Below, piece by piece: positions 20,425 to 28,949 of a stretch of DNA of 64,000 bases. This DNA is from Planctomycetota bacterium (GTDB lineage: Bacteria; Planctomycetota; UBA1135; GCA-002686595): NCBI GenBank assembly GCA_020638855.1, contig JACKHT010000001.1:1-64000 (forward strand), given 5' to 3'. Each line of letters opens with the position of its first letter. Position 1 is the first letter of the stretch. The notes beneath the pieces were generated by a model, which was not told the origin of the DNA, did not search any database, and saw nothing but the letters and a program-made list of their open reading frames with translations. Made by a program: the position numbers and the translations under genes.

Positions 20425-22172
20425 AGGCCCTTTGGCCCTTTGCCTACCGCTTTTGGAGATACAGAACCCGCCTCCTGGCGGGTTTGTTGTGTATCCCCCT
20501 AGGGCAAGCGGCCGATGTGGCCATGACCGTGACGATCGGCAACGCCATCAAGCGCGCGGCCGAATCCGACAACGCCGATTGGATTGGCCGGGTGATCTGG
20601 CTCTTGACGGGCTATGCGGTGGCCCAGGCGGTGTTCCGCTACTTCCAGCGCTGGTGGATTGTGGTGGTCTCGCGCGAAGTCGAGGTGGACCTCAAGCAGG
20701 ACACCTTTGAGAAGTTGACGGGGCTTTCGTTCGAATTCCACAACCGCAGCCGCTCGGGTGATGTGGTCAGCCGGCTGACGAGCGACGTGGAAAACGTGCG
20801 CATGTTCCTCGGCCCCGGCCTCATGTACACGGTGGGCGCCATGGTGGTGGTGCCGATTTCGCTTGGCGTGTTGTTCTCGCTCAACGTCTGGGTCACCCTG
20901 GCCATGATCGTGCCCATGACCGCCATGGGTTGGATCATGAAGGCACTCACGCCGCGCATCCACCGCTACTCGATGGAGGTCCAGGAAAGCTTGGCCGACA
21001 TCAGCCACCGGGCCCAGGAAAACTTCGGCGGGATCCGCGTGGTCCAGGCAGCGGGCATCGAGGATGCCCAAGCGGCGCGCTTTGCCCGTTCGAGTGAGCG
21101 CAACCGTGACAACCAGATCGCCATGGGCGAAGCGCGCGGCTTGACCCACGCTTCGGTCAACGGGGCCTTTGACCTGACCTTCGTGGTGATCTTGGTCGTG
21201 GGTGGTCTCGCGGCCATCGATCGCACGCTTCCGATTGGCGACCTGTTCAAGTTCATCGATTTGACCATCAAGGTGTTCTGGCCCCTGATCGCCCTGGGCT
21301 GGATCGCGGGGATGTACGCGCGCGCGCTGGCCAGCGCGGAGCGCATCACCGAACTCATGGCCGAAGTCCCCTCGATCGTCGACGCCCCGGACGCGGTGCA
21401 GCCAAGGACCATGCGGGGTGAAATCGATTTCCGCGATGTGAGCTTCCGCTACCACCCGGACAGTCCCGATGTGTTGCAGCACGTCTCGGTGCACGTGCCC
21501 GCGGGGACGACCCTGGGGGTGGTGGGTCCGACCGGATCGGGCAAAACGACCCTCCTTTCGCTGGTGGGACGCCTGTTCGATTGCGAGGGATCCCTGTCGG
21601 TCGATGGGGTTCCGATCCGCGATTGGTCGCTCGCATCGCTGCGGGGTCATTTGGGGTACGTCCCGCAGGATTCCTTCCTATTCTCGGCTCCCTACGAGGA
21701 CAACATCCGCTTCGGCGCCGACGAGGAACTCAGCGACGAGGCCATCCACGAATACGTCCGGCGCGCAGCCATGGAGGGCGAAGTCCGCTCCTTCCCGCAC
21801 CAATACAAACAACGCGTGGGCGAAAGGGGCGTGACCCTGTCGGGTGGCCAGCGCCAACGCACGTGCATTGCTCGGGCCTTGGCCAAAAAACCCCAGGTCC
21901 TGATCCTCGACGACTGCCTGTCGGCGGTGGACACCGAGACCGAAAAGCACTTGCTCGAAAGTTTGCGCGAAGCCGGCAAGAGCTGCACGGTCCTGGTGGC
22001 CGCCCATCGGCTGTCGAGCGTGGCTATGGCGGATCAAATCCTGGTGTTGACCGCCGATGGGCACATGGAGGCCCTGGGTACCCACGAGGAGCTGTTGGCC
22101 CAGCCGGGCTGGTACCACGACACCTGGGAGCGCCAGCAACGACGCGCCCAGCTGCTGGGAGAAGGGGTATGA
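20421..22172 (+). CDS. heterodimeric ABC exporter subunit with degenerate Walker B (BmrC/YheI-type)
   Basis: One half of an inner-membrane type IV ABC exporter: six transmembrane helices (about 15-310) plus an ATPase domain (330-580). I chose the TTG at 20421, which overlaps the stop of the peptidase gene and has GGAGCGGAT upstream. Walker A is GPTGSGKT (369-376), the Q-loop is YVPQDSFLF and the signature is a perfect LSGGQ (473-477). The catalytic glutamate after Walker B is replaced by D498 (LILDDCLSAVD). That is the pattern of the non-hydrolysing half of asymmetric exporters such as BmrCD and TM287/288. The partner gene follows with an ATGA overlap and has the complementary defects. The transported molecule (lipid, drug or peptide) is not deducible. 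Confidence 0.9.
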   Translation: MKALWPFAYRFWRYRTRLLAGLLCIPLGQAADVAMTVTIGNAIKRAAESDNADWIGRVIWLLTGYAVAQAVFRYFQRWWIVVVSREVEVDLKQDTFEKLTGLSFEFHNRSRSGDVVSRLTSDVENVRMFLGPGLMYTVGAMVVVPISLGVLFSLNVWVTLAMIVPMTAMGWIMKALTPRIHRYSMEVQESLADISHRAQENFGGIRVVQAAGIEDAQAARFARSSERNRDNQIAMGEARGLTHASVNGAFDLTFVVILVVGGLAAIDRTLPIGDLFKFIDLTIKVFWPLIALGWIAGMYARALASAERITELMAEVPSIVDAPDAVQPRTMRGEIDFRDVSFRYHPDSPDVLQHVSVHVPAGTTLGVVGPTGSGKTTLLSLVGRLFDCEGSLSVDGVPIRDWSLASLRGHLGYVPQDSFLFSAPYEDNIRFGADEELSDEAIHEYVRRAAMEGEVRSFPHQYKQRVGERGVTLSGGQRQRTCIARALAKKPQVLILDDCLSAVDTETEKHLLESLREAGKSCTVLVAAHRLSSVAMADQILVLTADGHMEALGTHEELLAQPGWYHDTWERQQRRAQLLGEGV

Positions 22173-23995
22173 GCCAATACCGCGAACACAAAGAGGTCGT
22201 GGCCACCAAGGCTTGGGACCATCGTTTGTTCCAGCGCCTGTTGGTCTATGCACGCCCCCACTGGGTGTTGTTCGTGAAGTCCTTCTTGGTCTTGACCCTA
22301 CTGTTCGTGTTCGAATTGGCGGGCCCTTGGATTTGGCGGCGGGCCATCGACGGCCCAGTCACCACGGCTTGGCAAGCGGGCCTGGAAGCCGATCGGGGGC
22401 CCTACGTGCGTTCGATGCTGTTTTGGGTTGGGCTGTACTTGGCCATGATTGTGGGCGCCACGATCATGCGCTACTTCCAGGTCTCGACGCTCAACCGTAC
22501 CGGCCAAACCGTCATCCACGACCTGCGTACGCAGCTCTTCCGGCACATCCAACACCTGGATTTGGCCTTCTTCGACAAGCGTCCGACCGGTTCGCTCGTC
22601 ACGCGGGTCACGACCGACATCGAGAACCTGGCCGAGCTGTTTGCTTCGGGCGTGGTCACCCTGGGGTTCGATGCCTTGCGCGTGGTGGTGTTGGTGATTT
22701 TGCTGTTTTTCATCCACGCCCAGCTGGCCTTGACCGTGCTCGTGTTGCTGCCGGTTTTGATCGGCATTTCGATCGCCTTCCGGGGCGGTGCACGCCACGC
22801 CCACCGGCACGTGCGCGCCAAATTGGCCACCCTGAACGGCTTCCTGCAGGAGGTGCTTTCGGGGGTCCGCGTGGTCCAGATCTTCCGCCGCGAGTCGCGC
22901 GTGGCGGGGGTCTTCGCGCACCACTTGCACGAGTACTACCAGGCCAACCGCAAGACGATCTTCTTGTTTGCCTTGTTCTTCCCAGCCATGTCGTTGGGGG
23001 TGTTCCTGATCCAAGGGACCGCCCTGTACGTGGGAGTCGGGTCGATTGTGCACAAAGAAATGACCGTCGGGTTGTTCTTCCAATTCTGGTTGCTTTTGGA
23101 GATGCTGATCCGCCCGATCCGCGAATTGGGCGAACGCTACAACGTGCTCCAATCGGCGTTCGCCTCGGCGGAGCGGATTTTCCAAGTCTTGGACACCCAG
23201 CCCTTGGTCCGCGAGGTTTCCCAGGCAGCGCCGCTCGACCTGCCCCTCACCACCCCGCCGCACCTCTGCTTTGAAGACGTGCGCTTCCGCTATGCGGAGG
23301 GCAACGAGGTGCTCAAGGGCATTTCGTTCGAAGTCCCCCCTGGCAAGACCGTGGCTTTGGTGGGCGCGACCGGCTCGGGCAAGTCGACCATCATCAACCT
23401 CTTGCTGCGCTTCTACGATGTGACTTCGGGGCGCATCACGATGGAAGGTCGCGACCTACGCGAGATCCCGCTGACCGATCTGCGTCGGCGCATGGGTCTC
23501 GTGCTGCAGGAGAACTTCTTGTTCGCGGGCACCGTGCGCGAGAACCTGATCCTCGACCGTCCGGGCATACGCGAAAGCGACCTGCAGGAGGCGCTCAAGA
23601 CCAGTTCTGCCGATCGCCTGCTCGACCGCTTGCCTGGTGGCCTCGAAGCCGAAGTGGCCGAGCGGGGCGTGACGTTTTCCACCGGCGAACGGCAATTGCT
23701 CGCCATCGCGCGCACCCTGGCCGCGCGCCCTCCGATCGTGATCCTCGACGAAGCCACGGCCAGCGTCGACTCGGAAACCGAATCCAAGATCGAACACGCC
23801 ACCCACCGCTTGCTCGAAGGTCGCAGTGCCCTGGTGGTGGCGCACCGCCTCTCCACCATCCGACGGGCCGATCAGATCCTGGTATTGGAAAAGGGCGAGA
23901 TCATCGAACGCGGGACCCACCAAGAACTCTTGGCTATGAAGGGCGCCTACTACCAGCTGCACGAATTGCAGTTTGCCGTTGCCGTGGAAGGCTGA
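22169..23995 (+). CDS. heterodimeric ABC exporter subunit with degenerate signature motif (BmrD/YheH-type)
   Basis: Second half of the exporter, 608 residues, with six membrane helices (about 30-330) and a C-terminal ATPase (355-600). Walker A is GATGSGKST and Walker B keeps the catalytic E528 (VILDEATASVD), but the signature is FSTGERQ (503-509) instead of LSGGQ. Paired with the first subunit, this gives one competent ATP site (this Walker B with the partner's LSGGQ) and one degenerate site. The ATG lies in ATGA over the previous stop and is preceded by GGAGAAGGGG. The gene ends the operon 50 bases before a convergent glycosyltransferase gene; I see no strong terminator between them. Confidence 0.92.
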   Translation: MSQYREHKEVVATKAWDHRLFQRLLVYARPHWVLFVKSFLVLTLLFVFELAGPWIWRRAIDGPVTTAWQAGLEADRGPYVRSMLFWVGLYLAMIVGATIMRYFQVSTLNRTGQTVIHDLRTQLFRHIQHLDLAFFDKRPTGSLVTRVTTDIENLAELFASGVVTLGFDALRVVVLVILLFFIHAQLALTVLVLLPVLIGISIAFRGGARHAHRHVRAKLATLNGFLQEVLSGVRVVQIFRRESRVAGVFAHHLHEYYQANRKTIFLFALFFPAMSLGVFLIQGTALYVGVGSIVHKEMTVGLFFQFWLLLEMLIRPIRELGERYNVLQSAFASAERIFQVLDTQPLVREVSQAAPLDLPLTTPPHLCFEDVRFRYAEGNEVLKGISFEVPPGKTVALVGATGSGKSTIINLLLRFYDVTSGRITMEGRDLREIPLTDLRRRMGLVLQENFLFAGTVRENLILDRPGIRESDLQEALKTSSADRLLDRLPGGLEAEVAERGVTFSTGERQLLAIARTLAARPPIVILDEATASVDSETESKIEHATHRLLEGRSALVVAHRLSTIRRADQILVLEKGEIIERGTHQELLAMKGAYYQLHELQFAVAVEG

Positions 23996-24045
23996 GCACA
24001 GCGCGGCAGGACCCGCGTACAGGATTCCCCCGCTTGGACCTCGGA

Positions 24046-25110
24046 TCAGCCCGAGACGCGCGTGCCCAATACCCGCAGAACCGCTTCGCCGACCCGCTCG
24101 GCGGTGATCGAAGCGTTGTCCGCATCCCTCTGGTAGGAGCAGTAGTCCCGGGCCGTGCTCACGACCTTTTCTCCCAACCCATAGAGCTCGATCTCCGCCG
24201 CCGAAGTGGGGGCAAAGAATGCCACGACGGGGCGACGGCGGGCGATGGCCATGTGCATCGCGAGCGAGTCGCTGGTGACCAACACGTCGAGTCGGTCGAT
24301 CAGCGCCGCAAATTCGCCCAGCTGGTTGTCGGCTCCCCCATCGACCACGTGCACGGGGTCGGCCAAACCCTGGGTGCGCATCAGGATTTCGGCGTTGCGA
24401 TCGGCTTCCGAAGCCCCTCCAAGGAGCAGGAAATGGACCCGGCCCGCGAGCGCACGGTGCAGCGAATGGACCAAGCGGACCACTTCGAGGGTGGGCATGG
24501 TCTTGGAGCGCCAACGGCCTCCAGCTCCCGTGTTGAGCCCCACCACGACCCCCCCCTTCGAGAGGCCGGTCAGGCGGTAGAAATCCCGGGCGCCCTCGAC
24601 TTCGGTTGGCAACAACGGCAGCTCGGTTCCGCCCATGGGGATGCCCAGCATGTCCGCATAGATCTGCGGCTGGCTGCGTTGGTTTTGGATCTTGCGCCGA
24701 TCGGCCTCGGCCTTGCCGAGATGGGACAGGAGCCCCATGTCGAACCACTCGGCCACGTCGTCGCTGTAGGTGCGCTGGCCGTTGGAATCCAGGTAGGCAC
24801 CCGAGACCCGAACCGCATTCACTCCGCTGGCGAGGCGGCACAGGGGTACTTCGTCGTCCAGCGAAAGCACCCACTCAAACCGCTCGCCGCGCAGATCCTG
24901 GGTGGCACGTTGCATCGCGGCCGCATCCTCGGGCTCAACCGTGAGGGTACGTTGCACCAGGGGGTGCCGCTCGACCAAGGGCAGCGCCCCGGGTGCGGTC
25001 AACCACGTCACCCGCAAATCGGGAAACCGCTGGTGGAGCCCGGGAAGGATCGAGGTGGTGCGCAGCACATCCCCGAGGGCTCCGGTCTTGAGAATCAGGA
25101 TGCGGGTCAT
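24046..25110 (-). CDS. glycosyltransferase family 9 (heptosyltransferase)
   Basis: 354-residue GT-B glycosyltransferase of family 9, which transfers heptose from ADP-heptose to the LPS core or to other glycans. The start ILILKTGALGDVLRTTSILP is the family's N-terminal signature, and the donor-binding half has LNTGAGGRWRSK and a later TSDSLAMHMAIA, matching the ADP-heptose-binding D-S/T-G-xxH region. I chose the ATG at 25110; one six codons upstream is also possible. The protein is soluble or peripheral. With hldE in the same window the donor is probably available, so a role in core or exopolysaccharide synthesis is likely. It is convergent with the ABC exporter and upstream of nothing in the same direction. 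Confidence 0.88.
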   Translation of the reverse strand: MTRILILKTGALGDVLRTTSILPGLHQRFPDLRVTWLTAPGALPLVERHPLVQRTLTVEPEDAAAMQRATQDLRGERFEWVLSLDDEVPLCRLASGVNAVRVSGAYLDSNGQRTYSDDVAEWFDMGLLSHLGKAEADRRKIQNQRSQPQIYADMLGIPMGGTELPLLPTEVEGARDFYRLTGLSKGGVVVGLNTGAGGRWRSKTMPTLEVVRLVHSLHRALAGRVHFLLLGGASEADRNAEILMRTQGLADPVHVVDGGADNQLGEFAALIDRLDVLVTSDSLAMHMAIARRRPVVAFFAPTSAAEIELYGLGEKVVSTARDYCSYQRDADNASITAERVGEAVLRVLGTRVSG

Positions 25111-25261
25111 GACGGGTAACAGGTCCATTCCACCATAGGAAAGCCTGGATATCGGGGCTAGTGCTTTGGGTGCTCAGCGCCTGTGGTTAGGCAACCTGGC
25201 TCCACGCGTGCCGAAATGGGGACGGGCTCACCGGGGCCACGTGGGGCCGGCACGCTGCGCC

Positions 25262-28048
25262 TTACAGCCAAGGAGCGAACACGGGATCGGTCTGGAAGGT
25301 ATGGGCACCCGGCCAAGCGATGGCCGCCGAGTCCCTGGGATCGCGCTGGATGTGCTGGATGTGCTTGTCCGACTTCCAATCATCGGTCCCCTCGCAATCC
25401 ACAAACCACAGGGCCGAACGTTTGTCGGCTTCCGCGTCCCCATCCCCTTCAAAGCGCACGCGCTCCAACAAACCGGTGCCACCGGCCCCATAGCGCCAGT
25501 TTTTCTGGAAGGCGCCGACCGAGGTCTGATTGCGCTCGAAGCTTCCGCCCCGCACCCACAGGATCGAAGCATCTTTGCTCTGGAGTCCCGAGAGGTTTCC
25601 GCGCAACAGGCTGTCCACGACCAGGGCTTGACTGTTTTCCCCGACCGAAACCCCCTTGTCGCCGCTGCGCTCGAGGCGCGAACGGACCACCGCAAAGCGG
25701 GACATCATCAGGTCGACGGCGTCGTTGCCGCTGGCGAGGATGGTACTGTCGACCAGGGCACCCGAGCACCCATCCAAATCCAACGCGTCGGAATGCGAGT
25801 TCAAAAAGGTGCAGCGTTCGAACACCAGTTGGTCGGTGTACGCCGCGTGCACCATGTCGTCGACCCGTTGGCTGTCCTCGAAGCGGCAGTCGGTCAAATG
25901 CACGTCGCGCGCATCGTGGATCGAAAACATGCCGGAAAACTCCTGAAGGTCATCCTGGAGCCCGCTTCCCGCGCGGATTTGTACGTGGGCGAGTCGGGAG
26001 CCATCGGCGCGGTGCGAACGCAAGGCCAACACGCCCCAAGCCTCCTGACCTTCCTCCAAGGGCCCGACGCGGATGGGTTCGGACTCGGTACCTAGCGCCA
26101 GCAGCTTCCCTTCGATGATCAGGCTTGCGCCCGGCGCCATTTTGAGCTGCGTCCCCGGTTGGAGGGTGAGCGATCCCATGAGGCGCGTGACGCCGCGCAT
26201 CACTCGCACCCCGTCCCAAACCTCCGGGGCCGCCTGCGAGGGCGGGTCGAAGATCCCGAATTCGCCCTGCAAACCACGCGCGTCGAGACTGTCCACCAAA
26301 GCGATCGGCTGCGAAGGGCCGCTGGTGGTTCGCACCGACGCTCCCACAAGTTCCAAACCGGCCGCCTGGGGGTGGTCGTACACAATGCGATAGGTCACCG
26401 CGCGGGGTGTACCCAAGGCAGGGAAGATCGGGTCGAAGGGCAAGATCGGCGTTTGCTCCAGGCCGGCCAACCACGGGCGCTCGATCACCACGCGGGCGCC
26501 TTCCTGGCGCATCCAAGAGCCGAGGTCGACCTGTCGCGGCGTCGCACAAGCCTCTTCCCATAGAGTCCATTGCCCCCCGCTGGGAACGTCCTGGGTGAAT
26601 TGCAGCTCCAATCCCTCGGCCGGACGCCAGCCGCCCATCTCGAACCGCAGTTCCAGCCCCGCCCCGGCCCCCTGGAGCTTCGCAATGCGCGCGTCCACGG
26701 GCGTCTCGAGGTGTGCCTTGCGCGCTGCATCGAGGTACGTGTGGATCACCTCGAGGTCGTGGGCGCTCTCGGCCTCCACGTTTTCCATGTCCATGTACAG
26801 GAAGTACGCGCCCAGGGCGGGATCACGCTCGGCGGCGGGGCGCATCGCAGCTTGCAAGCGATCCCACTCCGCGAGCAGCACCTGATCTTGGCCCGTTTGG
26901 AAGAACGCCACCAGGGCACGGTGCTCCGCCATCCGGAACAGGTGGTCCCGGGCCAGCACCCGATCGAGCTTTGAGAAGAGCGGGACTTGGAAGAAGGGGC
27001 GGTCGGGCCTGGGCTCCCACAAGCGGTGCCAAGCGTTGGCATCCCAAACCAGCGGCTCGAAGCCCCGGCGCCAGGGATCGTAGAGCAGCCGCCAGTTGTG
27101 CAGGTCATCCTGGTGACCCGACTGGGTCAACACGCGGAAGGCCGCAAAGCGAGCCATCGACTCCCAATCCATTAAGGCGCGCAACCGTTGGAAACCCACC
27201 TCATCGGTCGCATGGTCCAAGGCCGTGCACAGGATCTCCAACGGACGCTTGTGGTCCTCGGGATAGTGGTTGTTGATCGAGTCCTTGTCCCAGGTTCGTG
27301 GGTGGTCGAACAGTTGGACCTGCTTGCCTTGGAAGGCTTCCTCCGCCACCAACTCCCCGACGTACAGGTCGACCGGCATACGCTTCAAGCGACGCAGCAG
27401 CAACTCATCGGGCTGCTCCATGAGCGTGTGCAACCCTCGATTCTCGCCGTTGATCCAAAGCTCCACCACGTCCGAGAAAGGAGTCAAAAGGCCCATTTCA
27501 CCGGCCAGCCAGTTGGAGAGATGGCCGTCGACGATCGCCGCTGACTTGGGCACGATCAAGTTGAACCAACGCATGCCCCGCCAGAGATCCGACTTGCGGG
27601 TCTTGACCCGCCAGGACTTCTTCTCCAAGTTCCAGTGCCAACCAAAGTCTCCGCGGTAGCGCACGCTGGCCTTGCCGAAGTGACCATCGGGGTAACCCAA
27701 CTGCCCCTCGACGTACTCGCGCCCCGACTCGGGCAGGGCCGAGTTGAGCTGGTTTTCCCCCTTGGGATCGACGAGCAAATGCACGCGTTCCACGTACTCC
27801 GCCCGCTTGGCTGCCGGGGATTGGACCGCTAGGCGCGCATGGCGCCACATCTGCTGCCACTCGAGCTGCATGATCGGAGCCAGCATCCCCGGAGTGCCGT
27901 CGGGATTTCCCCCGCGCAGGCCAAAGGTCCCATAGCGGTGGGCCACCGCCGTGGTCCACACCACGAGGATCCCGGTCAGCGGGATCGTGACCCACAAGCT
28001 CCCGGTCCAGAGATTGCGCGGGCGCCAACGTCGCTTCTTGTGCTTCAT
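25262..28048 (-). CDS. membrane-anchored CotH-kinase protein with C-terminal beta-helix (copy 1)
   Basis: 928-residue protein: an N-terminal basic stretch and one membrane helix (about 14-36), an extracytoplasmic CotH kinase-like domain (about 80-480), then a right-handed parallel beta-helix (about 640-880). CotH features: RYRGD at 130-134 followed by KKSWRVKT, then HN at 317-318 (LHNWRLLYDP) and WD at 335-336 (LVWDAN), where CotH proteins bind ATP-metal. Known CotH proteins phosphorylate Ser on spore-coat proteins. The helix has conserved-looking rungs: SDALDLD, GNDAVDLM, DKGVSVGENS and GLQSKD. The ATG overlaps the stop of the TPR gene (ATGA). A second copy, with the same spacing of motifs, lies at 33.5-36.4 kb in an operon with a VTC polymerase. 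Kinase activity and target are inferred. Confidence 0.83.
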   Translation of the reverse strand: MKHKKRRWRPRNLWTGSLWVTIPLTGILVVWTTAVAHRYGTFGLRGGNPDGTPGMLAPIMQLEWQQMWRHARLAVQSPAAKRAEYVERVHLLVDPKGENQLNSALPESGREYVEGQLGYPDGHFGKASVRYRGDFGWHWNLEKKSWRVKTRKSDLWRGMRWFNLIVPKSAAIVDGHLSNWLAGEMGLLTPFSDVVELWINGENRGLHTLMEQPDELLLRRLKRMPVDLYVGELVAEEAFQGKQVQLFDHPRTWDKDSINNHYPEDHKRPLEILCTALDHATDEVGFQRLRALMDWESMARFAAFRVLTQSGHQDDLHNWRLLYDPWRRGFEPLVWDANAWHRLWEPRPDRPFFQVPLFSKLDRVLARDHLFRMAEHRALVAFFQTGQDQVLLAEWDRLQAAMRPAAERDPALGAYFLYMDMENVEAESAHDLEVIHTYLDAARKAHLETPVDARIAKLQGAGAGLELRFEMGGWRPAEGLELQFTQDVPSGGQWTLWEEACATPRQVDLGSWMRQEGARVVIERPWLAGLEQTPILPFDPIFPALGTPRAVTYRIVYDHPQAAGLELVGASVRTTSGPSQPIALVDSLDARGLQGEFGIFDPPSQAAPEVWDGVRVMRGVTRLMGSLTLQPGTQLKMAPGASLIIEGKLLALGTESEPIRVGPLEEGQEAWGVLALRSHRADGSRLAHVQIRAGSGLQDDLQEFSGMFSIHDARDVHLTDCRFEDSQRVDDMVHAAYTDQLVFERCTFLNSHSDALDLDGCSGALVDSTILASGNDAVDLMMSRFAVVRSRLERSGDKGVSVGENSQALVVDSLLRGNLSGLQSKDASILWVRGGSFERNQTSVGAFQKNWRYGAGGTGLLERVRFEGDGDAEADKRSALWFVDCEGTDDWKSDKHIQHIQRDPRDSAAIAWPGAHTFQTDPVFAPWL

Positions 28049-28878
28049 TGCGAATCGGCTCGCTTCGGTTGGGTGGGCCAGGCCAAACCCTGCTCGCGCA
28101 GGAGGGGCTCGGCGGCGGGATTGCGCAGGACCAAGGCCGTCAGCCAAGGGGGCCACGGAACCCTTCCCAAGCCGCCACCCGCGGCAGCCTCCGCCGCCTC
28201 CGCCGCCTCTGGAATTCGTCCGGTGGTTTCCCAATCCCCGTTCCCGTTGGTTTCCCAATGGACCGTGGAGACCCCGCGCAACGCGTCGATGCTATCGAGG
28301 TCGAGGGGTGCGGGATTTGCCAAGACTTGGGTCACGCTTTCCGCAAAGGCTTTCCAATCACGCGCTCGACCATACAGTTCGAGCTGGGCTTCGCGGGCCG
28401 CCTGCCACTCAGGAAAGAAGTTGAGCACCCAGTCGACTTGGGCCTGCGCACCTTCCAAGTCTTGACCTTCGCCCGGCTGCGAAAGCACATCGGCCATGCG
28501 CAACCGCAAATCCAAACGCCGGGGTTGGTGTTCGAGCAAGCGTTCCATGACCTTCGCTGCCTGGGATCGGCGCCCCAAGGCCAAGTCATCCCGGATCAAG
28601 CCTTCGCCGATTTGGACCCAAGCGGGAAAGATCCGATCCCCGTTTTGGACGTCCTTGTGGTCGTGGAAGACCGGTTCCAGCCGCTGGATGCGATCCTCCG
28701 GGGTGAGCGCCCCCTCGCCCGCCAGCGACACGGCCGCACGGACGTCGGCCAGCTCACGTTCTACGAGCCTGCGATCCAGCTGCAGGATCCAATTCGGCTT
28801 CCAATGCATCGAGCCCCACGCGCCCAAACAGGCGAGCGAGGCCAACAGGAACAATACTCGGAGACCTTGGATCCACAC
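28045..28878 (-). CDS. membrane-anchored TPR-like partner protein of CotH copy 1
   Basis: A 277-residue protein starting at GTG with an N-terminal membrane helix or signal anchor (about 6-22) and helical repeats of TPR type in the middle (for example AAKVMERLLEHQPRRLDLRLRM, read here as two parts: AAKVMERLLEHQ and RRLDLRLRM). It ends with an alanine- and glycine-rich linker. It has the same order of features as the gene at 36.4-37.5 kb but lacks that protein's extra C-terminal domain. It overlaps the CotH copy 1 start, so the two are translationally coupled. I do not recognise a named family. It most likely scaffolds the CotH-beta-helix protein at the membrane. Confidence 0.65.
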   Translation of the reverse strand: MWIQGLRVLFLLASLACLGAWGSMHWKPNWILQLDRRLVERELADVRAAVSLAGEGALTPEDRIQRLEPVFHDHKDVQNGDRIFPAWVQIGEGLIRDDLALGRRSQAAKVMERLLEHQPRRLDLRLRMADVLSQPGEGQDLEGAQAQVDWVLNFFPEWQAAREAQLELYGRARDWKAFAESVTQVLANPAPLDLDSIDALRGVSTVHWETNGNGDWETTGRIPEAAEAAEAAAGGGLGRVPWPPWLTALVLRNPAAEPLLREQGLAWPTQPKRADSQ

Positions 28879-28949
28879 GACCGGAACGCTTCGGGGGGGA
28901 GTATAGGGGATCGCCCGGGCCGGAATGAGTCACCCCGAATGGATTGCGG

